Shown here piece after piece: positions 1 to 7,019 of a stretch of 15,666 nucleotides of DNA. The DNA lies in NCBI GenBank assembly GCA_005878325.1, contig VBMR01000076.1, positions 1-15,666 on the forward strand, read 5' to 3'. Position 1 is the stretch's first letter, and each line of letters opens with the position of its first letter. The notes below the pieces were generated by a model, which saw only the letters and a program-made list of their open reading frames with translations, ran no database searches and was not told the origin of the DNA. The position numbers and the translations under genes are program-made. The DNA is from Methanobacteriota archaeon. Its GTDB lineage: Archaea; Thermoplasmatota; Thermoplasmata; RBG-16-68-12.

Positions 1-2015
1 AATGTCTCGACCACGGCGTCCGCGCCAATTCCGCTAAACTGGAATCCGGTGGAAGGATTCCCGTCCCCGTCGAGGAGGAAGTAGAGGCCGTCGAAATCGA
101 CCGCATCACCAAACATGACGCCTCGGGTGGAGGCGAACAAGTACAATGATTCGCGGTCCACGAGCTTCGCGTAGCTCGCAATGGATACATTGGCATCCTG
201 CGCTACCGTCGCAGCATCGAACTTGGGGACGGACTCCCAATCCTGGAACGAGCCATCAATCGTGATGGGGCCGGTGGGACTCGGAACCGGGATGAAGAGG
301 GCTCCTGCAATCAAGACGGCCACAAGGATTCCGGCGAGGGTTGCGGCGAATCGGATGCGACGCGACGGGTAGGGGAGTCCCAGGCCTCTCCCACTCGCGC
401 GCGCGAATTGGATGCCGTTCACGAAACCGTTGATCCGTCCCTGAGGTCCCATAAGGCCATTCACCCGTCCTCGGGTCGTCACAAGGCCATTCACGCGACC
501 AACGGGAGTGGCAAGGCCGTTCACACGGCCCAGCCCGTTCACGAGCCCGTTCGTCCGGCCGACGCCGTTGACGAGGCCGTTCACGCGTCCCTGTCCGTTG
601 ACGAGTCCGTTCACCTTGCCGCCGCCCCGTGGGCCAGGCTTCGGACGGATCCCGCTCACGATTCCACGGCTCCCGTGCATCCACCGAGAGACGAAGCCAA
701 TCGATTCTGCGAGGGGTGAAACCGGAAGGACCGGAGGCGCCGGCTCCGCCGCCTCGGGGCGTCGGGCGGGCGTTCGGAGCACCTGCGTCTCGGGGGCCAT
801 CGACTCCTCGAGCTCCATGATGAGCCAGTCCAGGACGGCGGCCTTCGTGAGTTCGAGTTCCTCCTCTGACAGGGCCTCCTCCAGTTCTCCGACCAGGAGG
901 TCGTCCATGACGGCGTCTAGTTCCGGCGTGGCCACGGTCGCCGGGCGCTTCGGAGTCGACGCAGCCGCAGCGCGCCCCGTAAGCTGCAGGCCGCACGAGG
1001 GGCAGAGGGCCATCTCCGCCGGGACGACGGCCCCGCAACTCGGGCATTCGCGCTCCGCGTCGGAGATCATCCGATCGAGCTGCGCGACCTCCTCCTCCCA
1101 GGCCACATCCTCGAGGAGGTCCTTCGCGGTGGAGCGGAGCTTCGCGGCGACTTCGGGCTTCTGCAGCCCCTTCGCCTGCAGGCGCAACTGTGCGACCCGC
1201 ACTTTCTTCGCGTTCGGCGCGATCGATGCGGCGCGATCCAGGGAGGCCGTCGCTTCGTCGGCCCGGCCCAGGGACTCGAGGAGGAGTCCACGCCCGTAGT
1301 GAAGCTCCCAATCGTCCGGCTTTTCCGCGAGACGCTCCTCGTAGAAGGCGAGGACTCCGGACGCGCCCTCGACCTGGAAGGAGTGCCGGACCTCTTCCTC
1401 CATCTCCACCTCATCGAACACGGCCCCGCATTCGACACAGCCGAGGGCGAAGGCGGACGTCACGCATCCGCACAGGGAGCACGCATACTCGTCCTGCGCA
1501 ACCGACTCCTTCGTGCGCCTCGGGGGTGTGTAGTGCAGGAGATGGAGCGACGCCACCATTTTTCGCGCGGCGACCGGCCCGACCTCCGGGATTCGGGCCA
1601 GGTTCTGTTCCTTCGCTCGCGCAATCTTCCACAGGGCGTCGTACCCCCGGTCGATGAGGGCCTGAGCCCGGGAGGAATCGAGTCCGAGGACCCGGAGCAG
1701 GTCCATGAGGGATCGGGCGTCGACATCGCCCTTCACCCTACGCAGCGGACGGGGGGCGGCGGTCGACATCGGGTTCGGCGTCGTGCCGGAAATCGATGGG
1801 TCGGAAAGGTCCGATGCCGCAGACCGGATTTCGCATGTATTGCAAATCAGCTGCCAGAGGTTGGGAGCTCCGCACTCCGAGCATGTGGCGAAATCACTCA
1901 CATCCTGGACGTCTCGCAGGACGGACGTAGAGCCGCACGTGTCGCAGACGACGATGGGGTAGCGCCTCCCTCCGCACACGACGCACGGGGGGATCGCATC
2001 GACGCGGATCGTCAT
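1..2015 (-). CDS. Membrane-anchored multi-zinc-ribbon / HhH / Asn-Gly-repeat protein (C-terminus beyond window)
   Basis: Reading the minus strand from ATG at 2015, the frame stays open for 671 codons to the window edge, so the C-terminus is missing. A strong ribosome site, GGAGGT, lies six bases before the ATG. Domains in order: zinc ribbon C11/C14/C24/C27; zinc ribbon C45/C48/C58/C61; a helix-hairpin-helix-like segment about 97-165 containing IPEVGP; zinc ribbon C179/C182/C193/C196; a TPR-like helical pair about 215-270; zinc ribbon C324/C327/C338/C341; an acidic helical stretch and Pro/Ala linker about 360-435; seven Asn-Gly decapeptides 466-535; a basic RRIR patch; one hydrophobic helix 556-577; then an outer segment beginning ITIDGSFQDW, resembling the N-terminus of CBM9/DOMON-like sandwich domains. 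The basic patch predicts the zinc-rich part in the cytoplasm and the C-terminus outside. No function is known to me. Similar zinc-ribbon/NG-repeat proteins are, from memory, found in Thermoplasmata. The domain calls are by eye. Confidence 0.88.
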   Translation of the reverse strand, partial: MTIRVDAIPPCVVCGGRRYPIVVCDTCGSTSVLRDVQDVSDFATCSECGAPNLWQLICNTCEIRSAASDLSDPSISGTTPNPMSTAAPRPLRRVKGDVDARSLMDLLRVLGLDSSRAQALIDRGYDALWKIARAKEQNLARIPEVGPVAARKMVASLHLLHYTPPRRTKESVAQDEYACSLCGCVTSAFALGCVECGAVFDEVEMEEEVRHSFQVEGASGVLAFYEERLAEKPDDWELHYGRGLLLESLGRADEATASLDRAASIAPNAKKVRVAQLRLQAKGLQKPEVAAKLRSTAKDLLEDVAWEEEVAQLDRMISDAERECPSCGAVVPAEMALCPSCGLQLTGRAAAASTPKRPATVATPELDAVMDDLLVGELEEALSEEELELTKAAVLDWLIMELEESMAPETQVLRTPARRPEAAEPAPPVLPVSPLAESIGFVSRWMHGSRGIVSGIRPKPGPRGGGKVNGLVNGQGRVNGLVNGVGRTNGLVNGLGRVNGLATPVGRVNGLVTTRGRVNGLMGPQGRINGFVNGIQFARASGRGLGLPYPSRRIRFAATLAGILVAVLIAGALFIPVPSPTGPITIDGSFQDWESVPKFDAATVAQDANVSIASYAKLVDRESLYLFASTRGVMFGDAVDFDGLYFLLDGDGNPSTGFQFSGIGADAVVET
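411..620 (-). repeat. Seven tandem 30-bp units encoding Asn-Gly decapeptides
   Basis: Inside the edge protein, residues 466-535 fall into seven units of exactly ten residues with consensus G-R-V-N-G-L-V-N-G-x. The Gly, Asn-Gly and hydrophobic positions hold in all units; the second Asn-Gly is replaced in units four to six (ATP, VTT, MGP). At DNA level the units are about 30 bp with no spacer between them and have drifted at synonymous positions, so selection appears to keep the peptide rather than the DNA. The block sits between the cytoplasmic zinc-ribbon part and the membrane helix. It could be a flexible linker, a solenoid or an oligomerisation segment; the sequence alone does not decide. 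Confidence 0.9.
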
Positions 2016-2021
2016 GCGAGG

Positions 2022-2027
2022 ACCTCC
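2022..2027 (-). promoter_or_regulatory. Shine-Dalgarno site of the edge multidomain protein
   Basis: GGAGGT on the minus strand ends six bases before the ATG at 2015. This fixes the start, because no other in-frame start lies closely upstream, and it means this gene is translated from a leadered transcript. Confidence 0.7.
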
Positions 2028-2116
2028 CGGAACCCGTGGAAATCGCGGAGGGGGGTCCAGGGTTTCCTCTCACTCGCGCGGAATCCGATGACCATGGCGC
2101 GCCGGTGCAACTAGGC

Positions 2117-2122
2117 TTTATA
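2117..2122 (+). promoter_or_regulatory. TATA-like box for the DUF1611 gene (possibly shared with the divergent gene)
   Basis: TTTATA lies in the 153-base gap between two divergent starts. With the usual archaeal spacing, transcription would begin near 2143. That is upstream of the ATG at 2169 but downstream of the in-frame ATG at 2130, so it supports 2169 as the start. The box is flanked by GGCT and AGCC arms (2114-2125). Read on the other strand it gives TATAAA, so it could also serve the minus-strand gene with a leader of about 75 bases. Confidence 0.5.
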
Positions 2123-2168
2123 GCCGTTCATGGACTTTCGCCCGCTGTTATCACGAGGGATTCGTTGC

Positions 2169-3233
2169 ATGGAGCGGGCGGTGATCCTGTGCGACGGGTA
2201 CTTCGGACAAAGCACCGGGAAGACCGCGAACGGACTCGTGCGGTATTCGAAACGGTACGCGATCGTGGGCGTGATCGATCGCACGAAGGCAGGGCGTGAC
2301 GCCGGCGAGGTTCTCGACGGGACCCCCAACGGCATCCCGATCGTCGCCGACCTGAAGGAGGCTCGGGAACGATGCGAGCCACAGACCCTGATCGTCGGGG
2401 TGGCGACCTTTGGAGGGTACATTCCGAAGGAGTACCGACCCGTCTTGCGCGAGGCGATCGAGAATGGCCTGAACGTCGTCGCCGGCTTGCACGAGTACCT
2501 GAGCGAGGACGCGGAATTTTCGAAACTTGCGGAAGAACATGGCGTGCGCCTCGTTGACGCGCGGAAGCCCCGCCCGATCCGGGAGTCGAAGCAATTCAGC
2601 GATCTCTCCCGCAAGCTCCCTTGCCTTCGGATCCCGGTCCTCGGGACGGATGGCGCAATCGGGAAGCGGACGACCGCGCTTTTGCTGACGGACGCACTGA
2701 ACGCGGCCCGAATTCCCGCGACATTCGTCGCGACGGGACAGACCGGACTCATCCAAGGTTCCCCCTATGGAGTGCCGCTCGACGCGATCAAGGGAGACTT
2801 CATGGTCGGGGAACTAGAGTCGGAAATCGTGCGCGCGTATGAGGAGACGCGACCGAAGGTAATCGTCGTCGAGGGACAAGGGAGCATCTCCCATCCCGCC
2901 TACGTGTGCGGGACGCGGTCGATCATCAACGCATCGATGCCCTCCGGGATCCTGATGATGCATGCCCCGGCCCGAAAGACCCGGAGTTTTCGGAGAGACG
3001 TGGTCTCGTGGCCGATGCCGACCGTGGAGGAGGAGATCGAAGGGTTGCAGTTCTTCGCGGGCAAGGCTGGCGGCGGAAGGGTGTTCGGCCTCGGCATTAA
3101 CCACGAGAACATGACGCGGGAGGAGGTCGAAAGGACCGTGCGGGAATACGAACAGAAATACGGGCTTCCGGCCGCTGACCCACTTTGGCATGGCTGCACT
3201 AAGTTCGTGGACCCGATTCGGCGAATGGCATGA
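2169..3233 (+). CDS. DUF1611 family P-loop protein (possible acyl-CoA-dependent N-acyltransferase)
   Basis: 354 residues from the ATG at 2169, which has GAGGGA eight bases upstream; an in-frame ATG at 2130 would add 13 residues but lies too close to the TATA box. The N-terminal half (about 1-140) looks like a Rossmann-type domain. The C-terminal half carries a P-loop variant, GTDGAIGKRTT at 149-159, then VIVVEGQGSISHP near 211-223, the typical pattern of this family. Substrates are mostly unknown. A bacterial member, DgcN, has been reported as a D-glutamate N-acetyltransferase, but no partner epimerase gene is seen here, so I do not transfer that role. The stop codon overlaps the next start (ATGA), pointing to translational coupling with phosphopantothenate synthetase and hence perhaps a CoA-linked role. 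Family call firm, function open. Confidence 0.88.
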   Translation: MERAVILCDGYFGQSTGKTANGLVRYSKRYAIVGVIDRTKAGRDAGEVLDGTPNGIPIVADLKEARERCEPQTLIVGVATFGGYIPKEYRPVLREAIENGLNVVAGLHEYLSEDAEFSKLAEEHGVRLVDARKPRPIRESKQFSDLSRKLPCLRIPVLGTDGAIGKRTTALLLTDALNAARIPATFVATGQTGLIQGSPYGVPLDAIKGDFMVGELESEIVRAYEETRPKVIVVEGQGSISHPAYVCGTRSIINASMPSGILMMHAPARKTRSFRRDVVSWPMPTVEEEIEGLQFFAGKAGGGRVFGLGINHENMTREEVERTVREYEQKYGLPAADPLWHGCTKFVDPIRRMA

Positions 3234-4030
3234 AAATTCCCCGCTCCCACCCGCGGTACGAGTCCCTCGTCCGCCGGGAGCAACTCGTCCGGGCTTGGAA
3301 GGAGGGCATCGTCGCCCCCGAAGGCCTCATTGCGCACGGACGGGGCGAGGCGTGGGACTATCTGTTCGGAGAAGGCACGAGCGCTCCTGCCCTCGTGGCG
3401 GAACGGGCCGCGGCCGCATACCTGGTCTCCGCGAGGCGACCGGTAATCTCGGTCAACGGAAATGTCGCAGCCCTCGGAGGCCGAGATGTGGTTCAACTCG
3501 CGAAGGCGATACCGGCCCGAATTGAGGTGAACCTGTTTCATCGATCCGAGGACCGAGTGAAACGGATCGTCCGTCTCCTCGAACGATTCGGCGCCAAGGA
3601 TGTGCTCGGACTCCGTCCGAATGCCCGGATTCCTGGGCTCGCCTCAAGGCGCGCGCTGTCCCATCGGGAGGGGATTTTCAGTGCGGACGTCGTGTTGGTT
3701 CCCCTTGAGGATGGGGACCGCGCGGAGGCGCTTGCGCGGATGAAGAAAACCGTCATCAGCATCGACCTGAATCCGCTTTCCCGCACATCCCAGCGCTCGA
3801 CCATTCCCGTCGTCGACGAGCTCTCAAGGGCTTTGAAGAACATCGAGAAATTCGTGAAAGAACTGAGGTCGGACCCTAAGGAAGTGGCTCGGCTTCGGAG
3901 GGGATATGCCCGGGCCGACAACCTGCGGGCCGTCTATTCGTTTCTGCAGTGGCGGCTGGATCGACTTCGGCGAGGAGTTCCGGCGCGGTCTCGGCCGGGG
4001 CGGAAACGCGCCTCGCTTCGCAAAACCTAG
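3230..4030 (+). CDS. 4-phosphopantoate--beta-alanine ligase (archaeal phosphopantothenate synthetase)
   Basis: 266 residues. The enzyme joins 4-phosphopantoate and beta-alanine using ATP to make 4'-phosphopantothenate, the archaeal replacement for bacterial PanC plus PanK, and acts in the cytoplasm. Recognisable family blocks run along the protein: SHPRYESL near the N-terminus, GLIAHGRGEAWDYL at about 32-45, PVISVNGNVAAL at about 70-81, EVNLFHR, then DVVLVPLEDGDR and IDLNPLSRTSQRS. The start overlaps the DUF1611 stop by four bases (ATGA), so the two are probably co-translated. The C-terminal 20 residues are Arg/Lys-rich and look like a lineage-specific tail. Pantoate kinase, the preceding enzyme, is not in the window. 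The gene converges on the thioredoxin-like gene with only 19 bases between stops. Confidence 0.93.
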   Translation: MKIPRSHPRYESLVRREQLVRAWKEGIVAPEGLIAHGRGEAWDYLFGEGTSAPALVAERAAAAYLVSARRPVISVNGNVAALGGRDVVQLAKAIPARIEVNLFHRSEDRVKRIVRLLERFGAKDVLGLRPNARIPGLASRRALSHREGIFSADVVLVPLEDGDRAEALARMKKTVISIDLNPLSRTSQRSTIPVVDELSRALKNIEKFVKELRSDPKEVARLRRGYARADNLRAVYSFLQWRLDRLRRGVPARSRPGRKRASLRKT

Positions 4031-4049
4031 CCGCGTCCTTATGGGAGAT

Positions 4050-4610
4050 TCAGGCCCAGTGGCCGGCCTTCCACTTGATGGAGCAACCCATCGGCGGCAG
4101 GAAGGTCGTGGGCGGCTCCTTGTGGGCGAGGAGAGCGTCGAGGACCTCCCGCATCACTTGCTTCCGGACCGCCTTCGGGTCCTTCGAGTCATCGAGCTTT
4201 CCGCGGTACCGGAGCTTTCGGGCAGCGTCGAACACGAAGAAATCCGGTGTGCACACCGCGCCGTAGGCTTCCGCGACCTTCTGACTCTCGTCCCGCAGGT
4301 AGGGGAAGTTGTATCCCTTCTGCTTCGAGCGCTCGATCATGTGATCGAAGTCGTCCTCGGGATAACTGGTCTCGTCGTTCGCATTGATCGCGACGAACTG
4401 GACTCCTTTTCCGGCATAGTCCTTCTGGACCGCGACCGTTCGATCCTCCCACGCTTGAACGTAGGGGCAGTGGTTGCACCAAAACGCAACGACGAGGATC
4501 GGCTTGTCCTTGAACGATCCAGCGGAGCAGGTCTTCCCGTCGACCCCAGGGAGCGAAAAGGCAGGAGCGGAAGATCCGAGCGGAAGGCCCTGATACTGGG
4601 TTAATTCCAT
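4050..4610 (-). CDS. Thioredoxin-fold redoxin (AhpC/TSA-like, CNHC motif)
   Basis: 186 residues from an ATG at 4610. This is a soluble thioredoxin-fold protein of the redoxin/ResA-like group, presumably a thiol-disulfide oxidoreductase or peroxiredoxin-like enzyme. The active-site motif is W-C45-N-H-C48, followed by PYV; the cis-proline region appears as VCTPDFFVFD. The C-terminal PMGCSIKWK block is typical of this subfamily. There is no signal peptide or membrane helix, so it should act in the cytoplasm. It is transcribed alone, divergent from pyrG and convergent with phosphopantothenate synthetase. Its promoter box (4642-4647) implies a very short leader. The physiological partner cannot be told from sequence. 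Confidence 0.9.
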   Translation of the reverse strand: MELTQYQGLPLGSSAPAFSLPGVDGKTCSAGSFKDKPILVVAFWCNHCPYVQAWEDRTVAVQKDYAGKGVQFVAINANDETSYPEDDFDHMIERSKQKGYNFPYLRDESQKVAEAYGAVCTPDFFVFDAARKLRYRGKLDDSKDPKAVRKQVMREVLDALLAHKEPPTTFLPPMGCSIKWKAGHWA

Positions 4611-4641
4611 CGAGACACCGAAGGCGACTACGCGGCGGTCT

Positions 4642-4647
4642 GATAAA
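4642..4647 (-). promoter_or_regulatory. TATA-like box for the thioredoxin-like gene
   Basis: TTTATC on the minus strand begins 37 bases before the ATG at 4610. Normal archaeal spacing would start the transcript about ten bases before the ATG. No clear Shine-Dalgarno site is seen, which fits a near-leaderless mRNA. Confidence 0.5.
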
Positions 4648-4724
4648 GAATTTCCGCGTGCGGGTCCCTCTCACCTCTCGCCAGCGCATTTCCGCGCATT
4701 CTCCAGAATATTCAGGACGCAAAG

Positions 4725-4730
4725 TTTATG
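4725..4730 (+). promoter_or_regulatory. TATA-like box for pyrG
   Basis: TTTATG begins 42 bases before the GTG start of CTP synthase, preceded by GCAAAG as a possible BRE. Predicted transcription start is near 4751, giving a leader of roughly 15 bases without an obvious ribosome site. Confidence 0.5.
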
Positions 4731-4766
4731 ACAGCCCCGCGGGATGGAGCAATCCCGTGATTTGAC

Positions 4767-6353
4767 GTGAAATATGTCATCGTCACGGGGGGCGTTTTGT
4801 CGGGTCTCGGCAAGGGTATCACCACCTCTTCCGTCGGAGTCCTTCTCAAGTCGAAGGGGTTGAAAGTCTGCCCGATCAAGATCGACCCCTATCTGAACGT
4901 CGACGCAGGGACGATGAACCCGTACCAGCACGGGGAGGTGTTCGTCCTCGACGACGGCGCCGAGGTGGACCTGGACCTCGGGAACTACGAGCGATTCCTC
5001 GACGTCAACCTGACCGGAGACCACAACATCACGACCGGCAAGGTCTACCGAACCGTGATCGAGAAGGAGCGCCGGGGCGACTACCTCGGGAAGACGGTCC
5101 AAATCATCCCGCACGTGACGGACGAAATCAAGGCGGAGATCCGGGCGGTGGGCGAAAAGGAGCGGGCGGACGTCGTCCTCGTCGAGGTCGGGGGCACGGT
5201 GGGGGACATCGAGGGCATGCCGTTCCTCGAAGCGGTCCGCCAGCTCGGCCAAGAGGTCGGGAAGGAGAACATCCTCTTCGTGCACACGACACTCGTGCCC
5301 GTCATGGGGGCCGTTGGCGAGCATAAGACGAAGCCGACGCAGCAGAGCGTCCGCGAGCTCCGAGCGGCGGGGATCCAGCCGAACGTGATCGTCGCGCGCG
5401 GCGAACATTCCCTGGAACCCGAGATCAAGAAGAAGATTGCCTTCTTCTCTGATGTTCCCGTGGAGGGCGTGATCAGCGCGCCGGACGCCTCGACCATCTA
5501 TGACGTGCCGCTCCTCTTCGACGGACAGGGCCTCACGGAATATGTGTTGAAAACGCTCCGCACGGAGGCGAAGGCGGAAGACCTCACGGAGTGGAGGGAA
5601 TTCCTGGAGAACCTGAGGAACCCAGAGAAGGAAGTCACGATCGCGCTCGTCGGGAAGTACACCCATCTGAAGGATTCATACATCAGTCACATCGAGGCAT
5701 TCCATCATGCGAGCGCGGCCGCTCGGGTGAAAGTGAACCTCAAGTGGGTCGAGTCCGTCGACCTGGAGAAGCACGGGACGAAACTTCTCGAGGACGCCGA
5801 CGGCATCTTGGTACCGGGCGGATTCGGGGACCGCGGAATCGAGGGCAAGATCGCCGCGACGCGCTTCGCGGCGGAGGGCGAGATCCCCTTCCAAGGGGTT
5901 TGCCTCGGCTTCCAACTCGCGACGATCGGCTTCGCCCGGGACGCGTTGGGGCTGAAAGGGGCGAACAGCTCCGAATTCGATCCCAAGACGCCCCACCCGG
6001 TCGTCGACCTACTACCCGAACAGCATGCAGTCAAGGGAAAAGGCGCGACCATGCGACTCGGAGCGCATCCGATCCATGTCGACCCGAATTCCATGACCGC
6101 GAAGCTGTACAATGCCACGACGATCCACGAGCGGCATCGGCACCGATACGAGATCAATCCGGCCTACATCGCGAAGCTCGAGGACGCGGGCCTGCGGTAC
6201 GTCGGCCGATCAGATGATGGGCGTCGGATGGAAGTCCTTGAGCTGAAGGGACATCCGTATTTCATCGCGTCTCAGTTTCATCCCGAGCTGCGGTCCCGGC
6301 CCGTGCGCCCGTCGCCGATCCATCTTGGCCTCGTTCGCGCGGCCGCACGCTAG
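4767..6353 (+). CDS. pyrG: CTP synthase
   Basis: 528 residues from a GTG start, close to the usual length of about 530-550. It aminates UTP to CTP using ATP and glutamine-derived ammonia, the last step of de novo pyrimidine nucleotide synthesis. The N-terminal synthetase domain begins KYVIVTGGVLSGLGKGI and contains KIDPYLNVDAGTMNPYQHGE. The C-terminal class I glutamine amidotransferase domain has its nucleophile in GVC379LGFQ and the His505/Glu507 pair in QFHPEL, so the triad is complete. The GTG start is chosen because the protein's conserved N-terminus begins right there. It leads a plus-strand run with aIF2-beta 41 bases downstream, although that gene has its own promoter box. Confidence 0.98.
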   Translation: MKYVIVTGGVLSGLGKGITTSSVGVLLKSKGLKVCPIKIDPYLNVDAGTMNPYQHGEVFVLDDGAEVDLDLGNYERFLDVNLTGDHNITTGKVYRTVIEKERRGDYLGKTVQIIPHVTDEIKAEIRAVGEKERADVVLVEVGGTVGDIEGMPFLEAVRQLGQEVGKENILFVHTTLVPVMGAVGEHKTKPTQQSVRELRAAGIQPNVIVARGEHSLEPEIKKKIAFFSDVPVEGVISAPDASTIYDVPLLFDGQGLTEYVLKTLRTEAKAEDLTEWREFLENLRNPEKEVTIALVGKYTHLKDSYISHIEAFHHASAAARVKVNLKWVESVDLEKHGTKLLEDADGILVPGGFGDRGIEGKIAATRFAAEGEIPFQGVCLGFQLATIGFARDALGLKGANSSEFDPKTPHPVVDLLPEQHAVKGKGATMRLGAHPIHVDPNSMTAKLYNATTIHERHRHRYEINPAYIAKLEDAGLRYVGRSDDGRRMEVLELKGHPYFIASQFHPELRSRPVRPSPIHLGLVRAAAR

Positions 6354-6363
6354 CCCCGGAACC

Positions 6364-6369
6364 TTTAAA
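6364..6369 (+). promoter_or_regulatory. TATA-like box for aIF2-beta
   Basis: TTTAAA (context CCTTTAAACC) begins 31 bases before the GTG at 6395. The predicted transcription start falls almost on the start codon, so the mRNA is probably leaderless. Confidence 0.55.
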
Positions 6370-6394
6370 CCGAGCCGACCCTTGCGCATCATTT

Positions 6395-7012
6395 GTGTCT
6401 CTCGGTTACGAAGAATTGCTCTCCAGGGCAAAGAAAGCCCTGCCCGCCGCGCTGAGTAGCGGAGAGAGGTTCCAGGTTCCCTCGCCCGACGTCGTGATCG
6501 AGGGGAAGACGACCATCTTTCGGAATTTTGAAGACATCGTGGGGGCGATTCGTCGGGATCCGAACATGGTCCTCACGTACATGTTGCGAGAACTCGGGAC
6601 CGCGGGGGCCTTCGAGGGCCGTCGGGTGGTCTTCAAGAGCAAAGTCACGGCCCAGCAAATTGAGGAACGAATCAAGTCCTACGTCGAAGCCTACGTCCTG
6701 TGTCAGGAGTGTGGTCGGCCAGACACGCGCCTCGTCAAGGAAGGTCGGATCGCGATGCTCGAATGCGACGCGTGCGGTGCGCGTCGGCCCGTCAAGGCCG
6801 TCAAGAAGGCCGCCAAAGTCGAGGAAGCCCCCCTCGTCGAGGGCAAGGTCTACGAACTCATGATCCAGGACATCGGAAAAAAGGGCGACGGAATCGCCAA
6901 GCTCGACAAGTATGTGATCTACGTCCCGGGGACGGCGAAAGGCGCCATTGTGAAGGTCTTCATCGAGAAAATCGCGGGAACGGTGGCTTTCGGACGCGTG
7001 ACCCGGGAGTAA
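6395..7012 (+). CDS. Translation initiation factor aIF2 beta subunit with C-terminal TRAM domain
   Basis: 205 residues from a GTG start whose product begins MSLGYEELL. Residues 1-130 are the beta subunit of the heterotrimeric factor that brings initiator tRNA to the ribosome: an N-terminal helix, the central alpha/beta domain (FEDIVGAIRRDPNMVLTYM), and a zinc ribbon with C103/C106 and C124/C127. A Lys/Ala linker at about 131-145 leads to a TRAM domain at about 146-205, recognised by the IGKKGDGIAK and PGTAKGAIVKV blocks. TRAM domains bind RNA. The fusion is longer than the usual 135-140 residue archaeal subunit; TRAM-bearing versions are known to me from some Euryarchaeota. The gene stops seven bases before the presenilin homologue and is likely co-transcribed with it. 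Confidence 0.95.
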   Translation: MSLGYEELLSRAKKALPAALSSGERFQVPSPDVVIEGKTTIFRNFEDIVGAIRRDPNMVLTYMLRELGTAGAFEGRRVVFKSKVTAQQIEERIKSYVEAYVLCQECGRPDTRLVKEGRIAMLECDACGARRPVKAVKKAAKVEEAPLVEGKVYELMIQDIGKKGDGIAKLDKYVIYVPGTAKGAIVKVFIEKIAGTVAFGRVTRE

Positions 7013-7019
7013 GCCCCGC

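Noticed and set aside
411..620. 30-bp periodic repeat resembling a CRISPR array
   Set aside because: Units are directly adjacent with no spacers, are imperfect at DNA level, and encode a conserved decapeptide in a long open frame.
508..1299. Long plus-strand open frame rich in Arg, Ser and Pro
   Set aside because: It is antisense to the zinc-ribbon/NG-repeat protein, has low-complexity composition typical of a shadow frame in GC-rich DNA, and shows no family motif.
4671..5666. 331-residue minus-strand open frame
   Set aside because: It lies antisense to the unmistakable CTP synthase and is His/Arg/Asp-rich without domain features, so it is a shadow.
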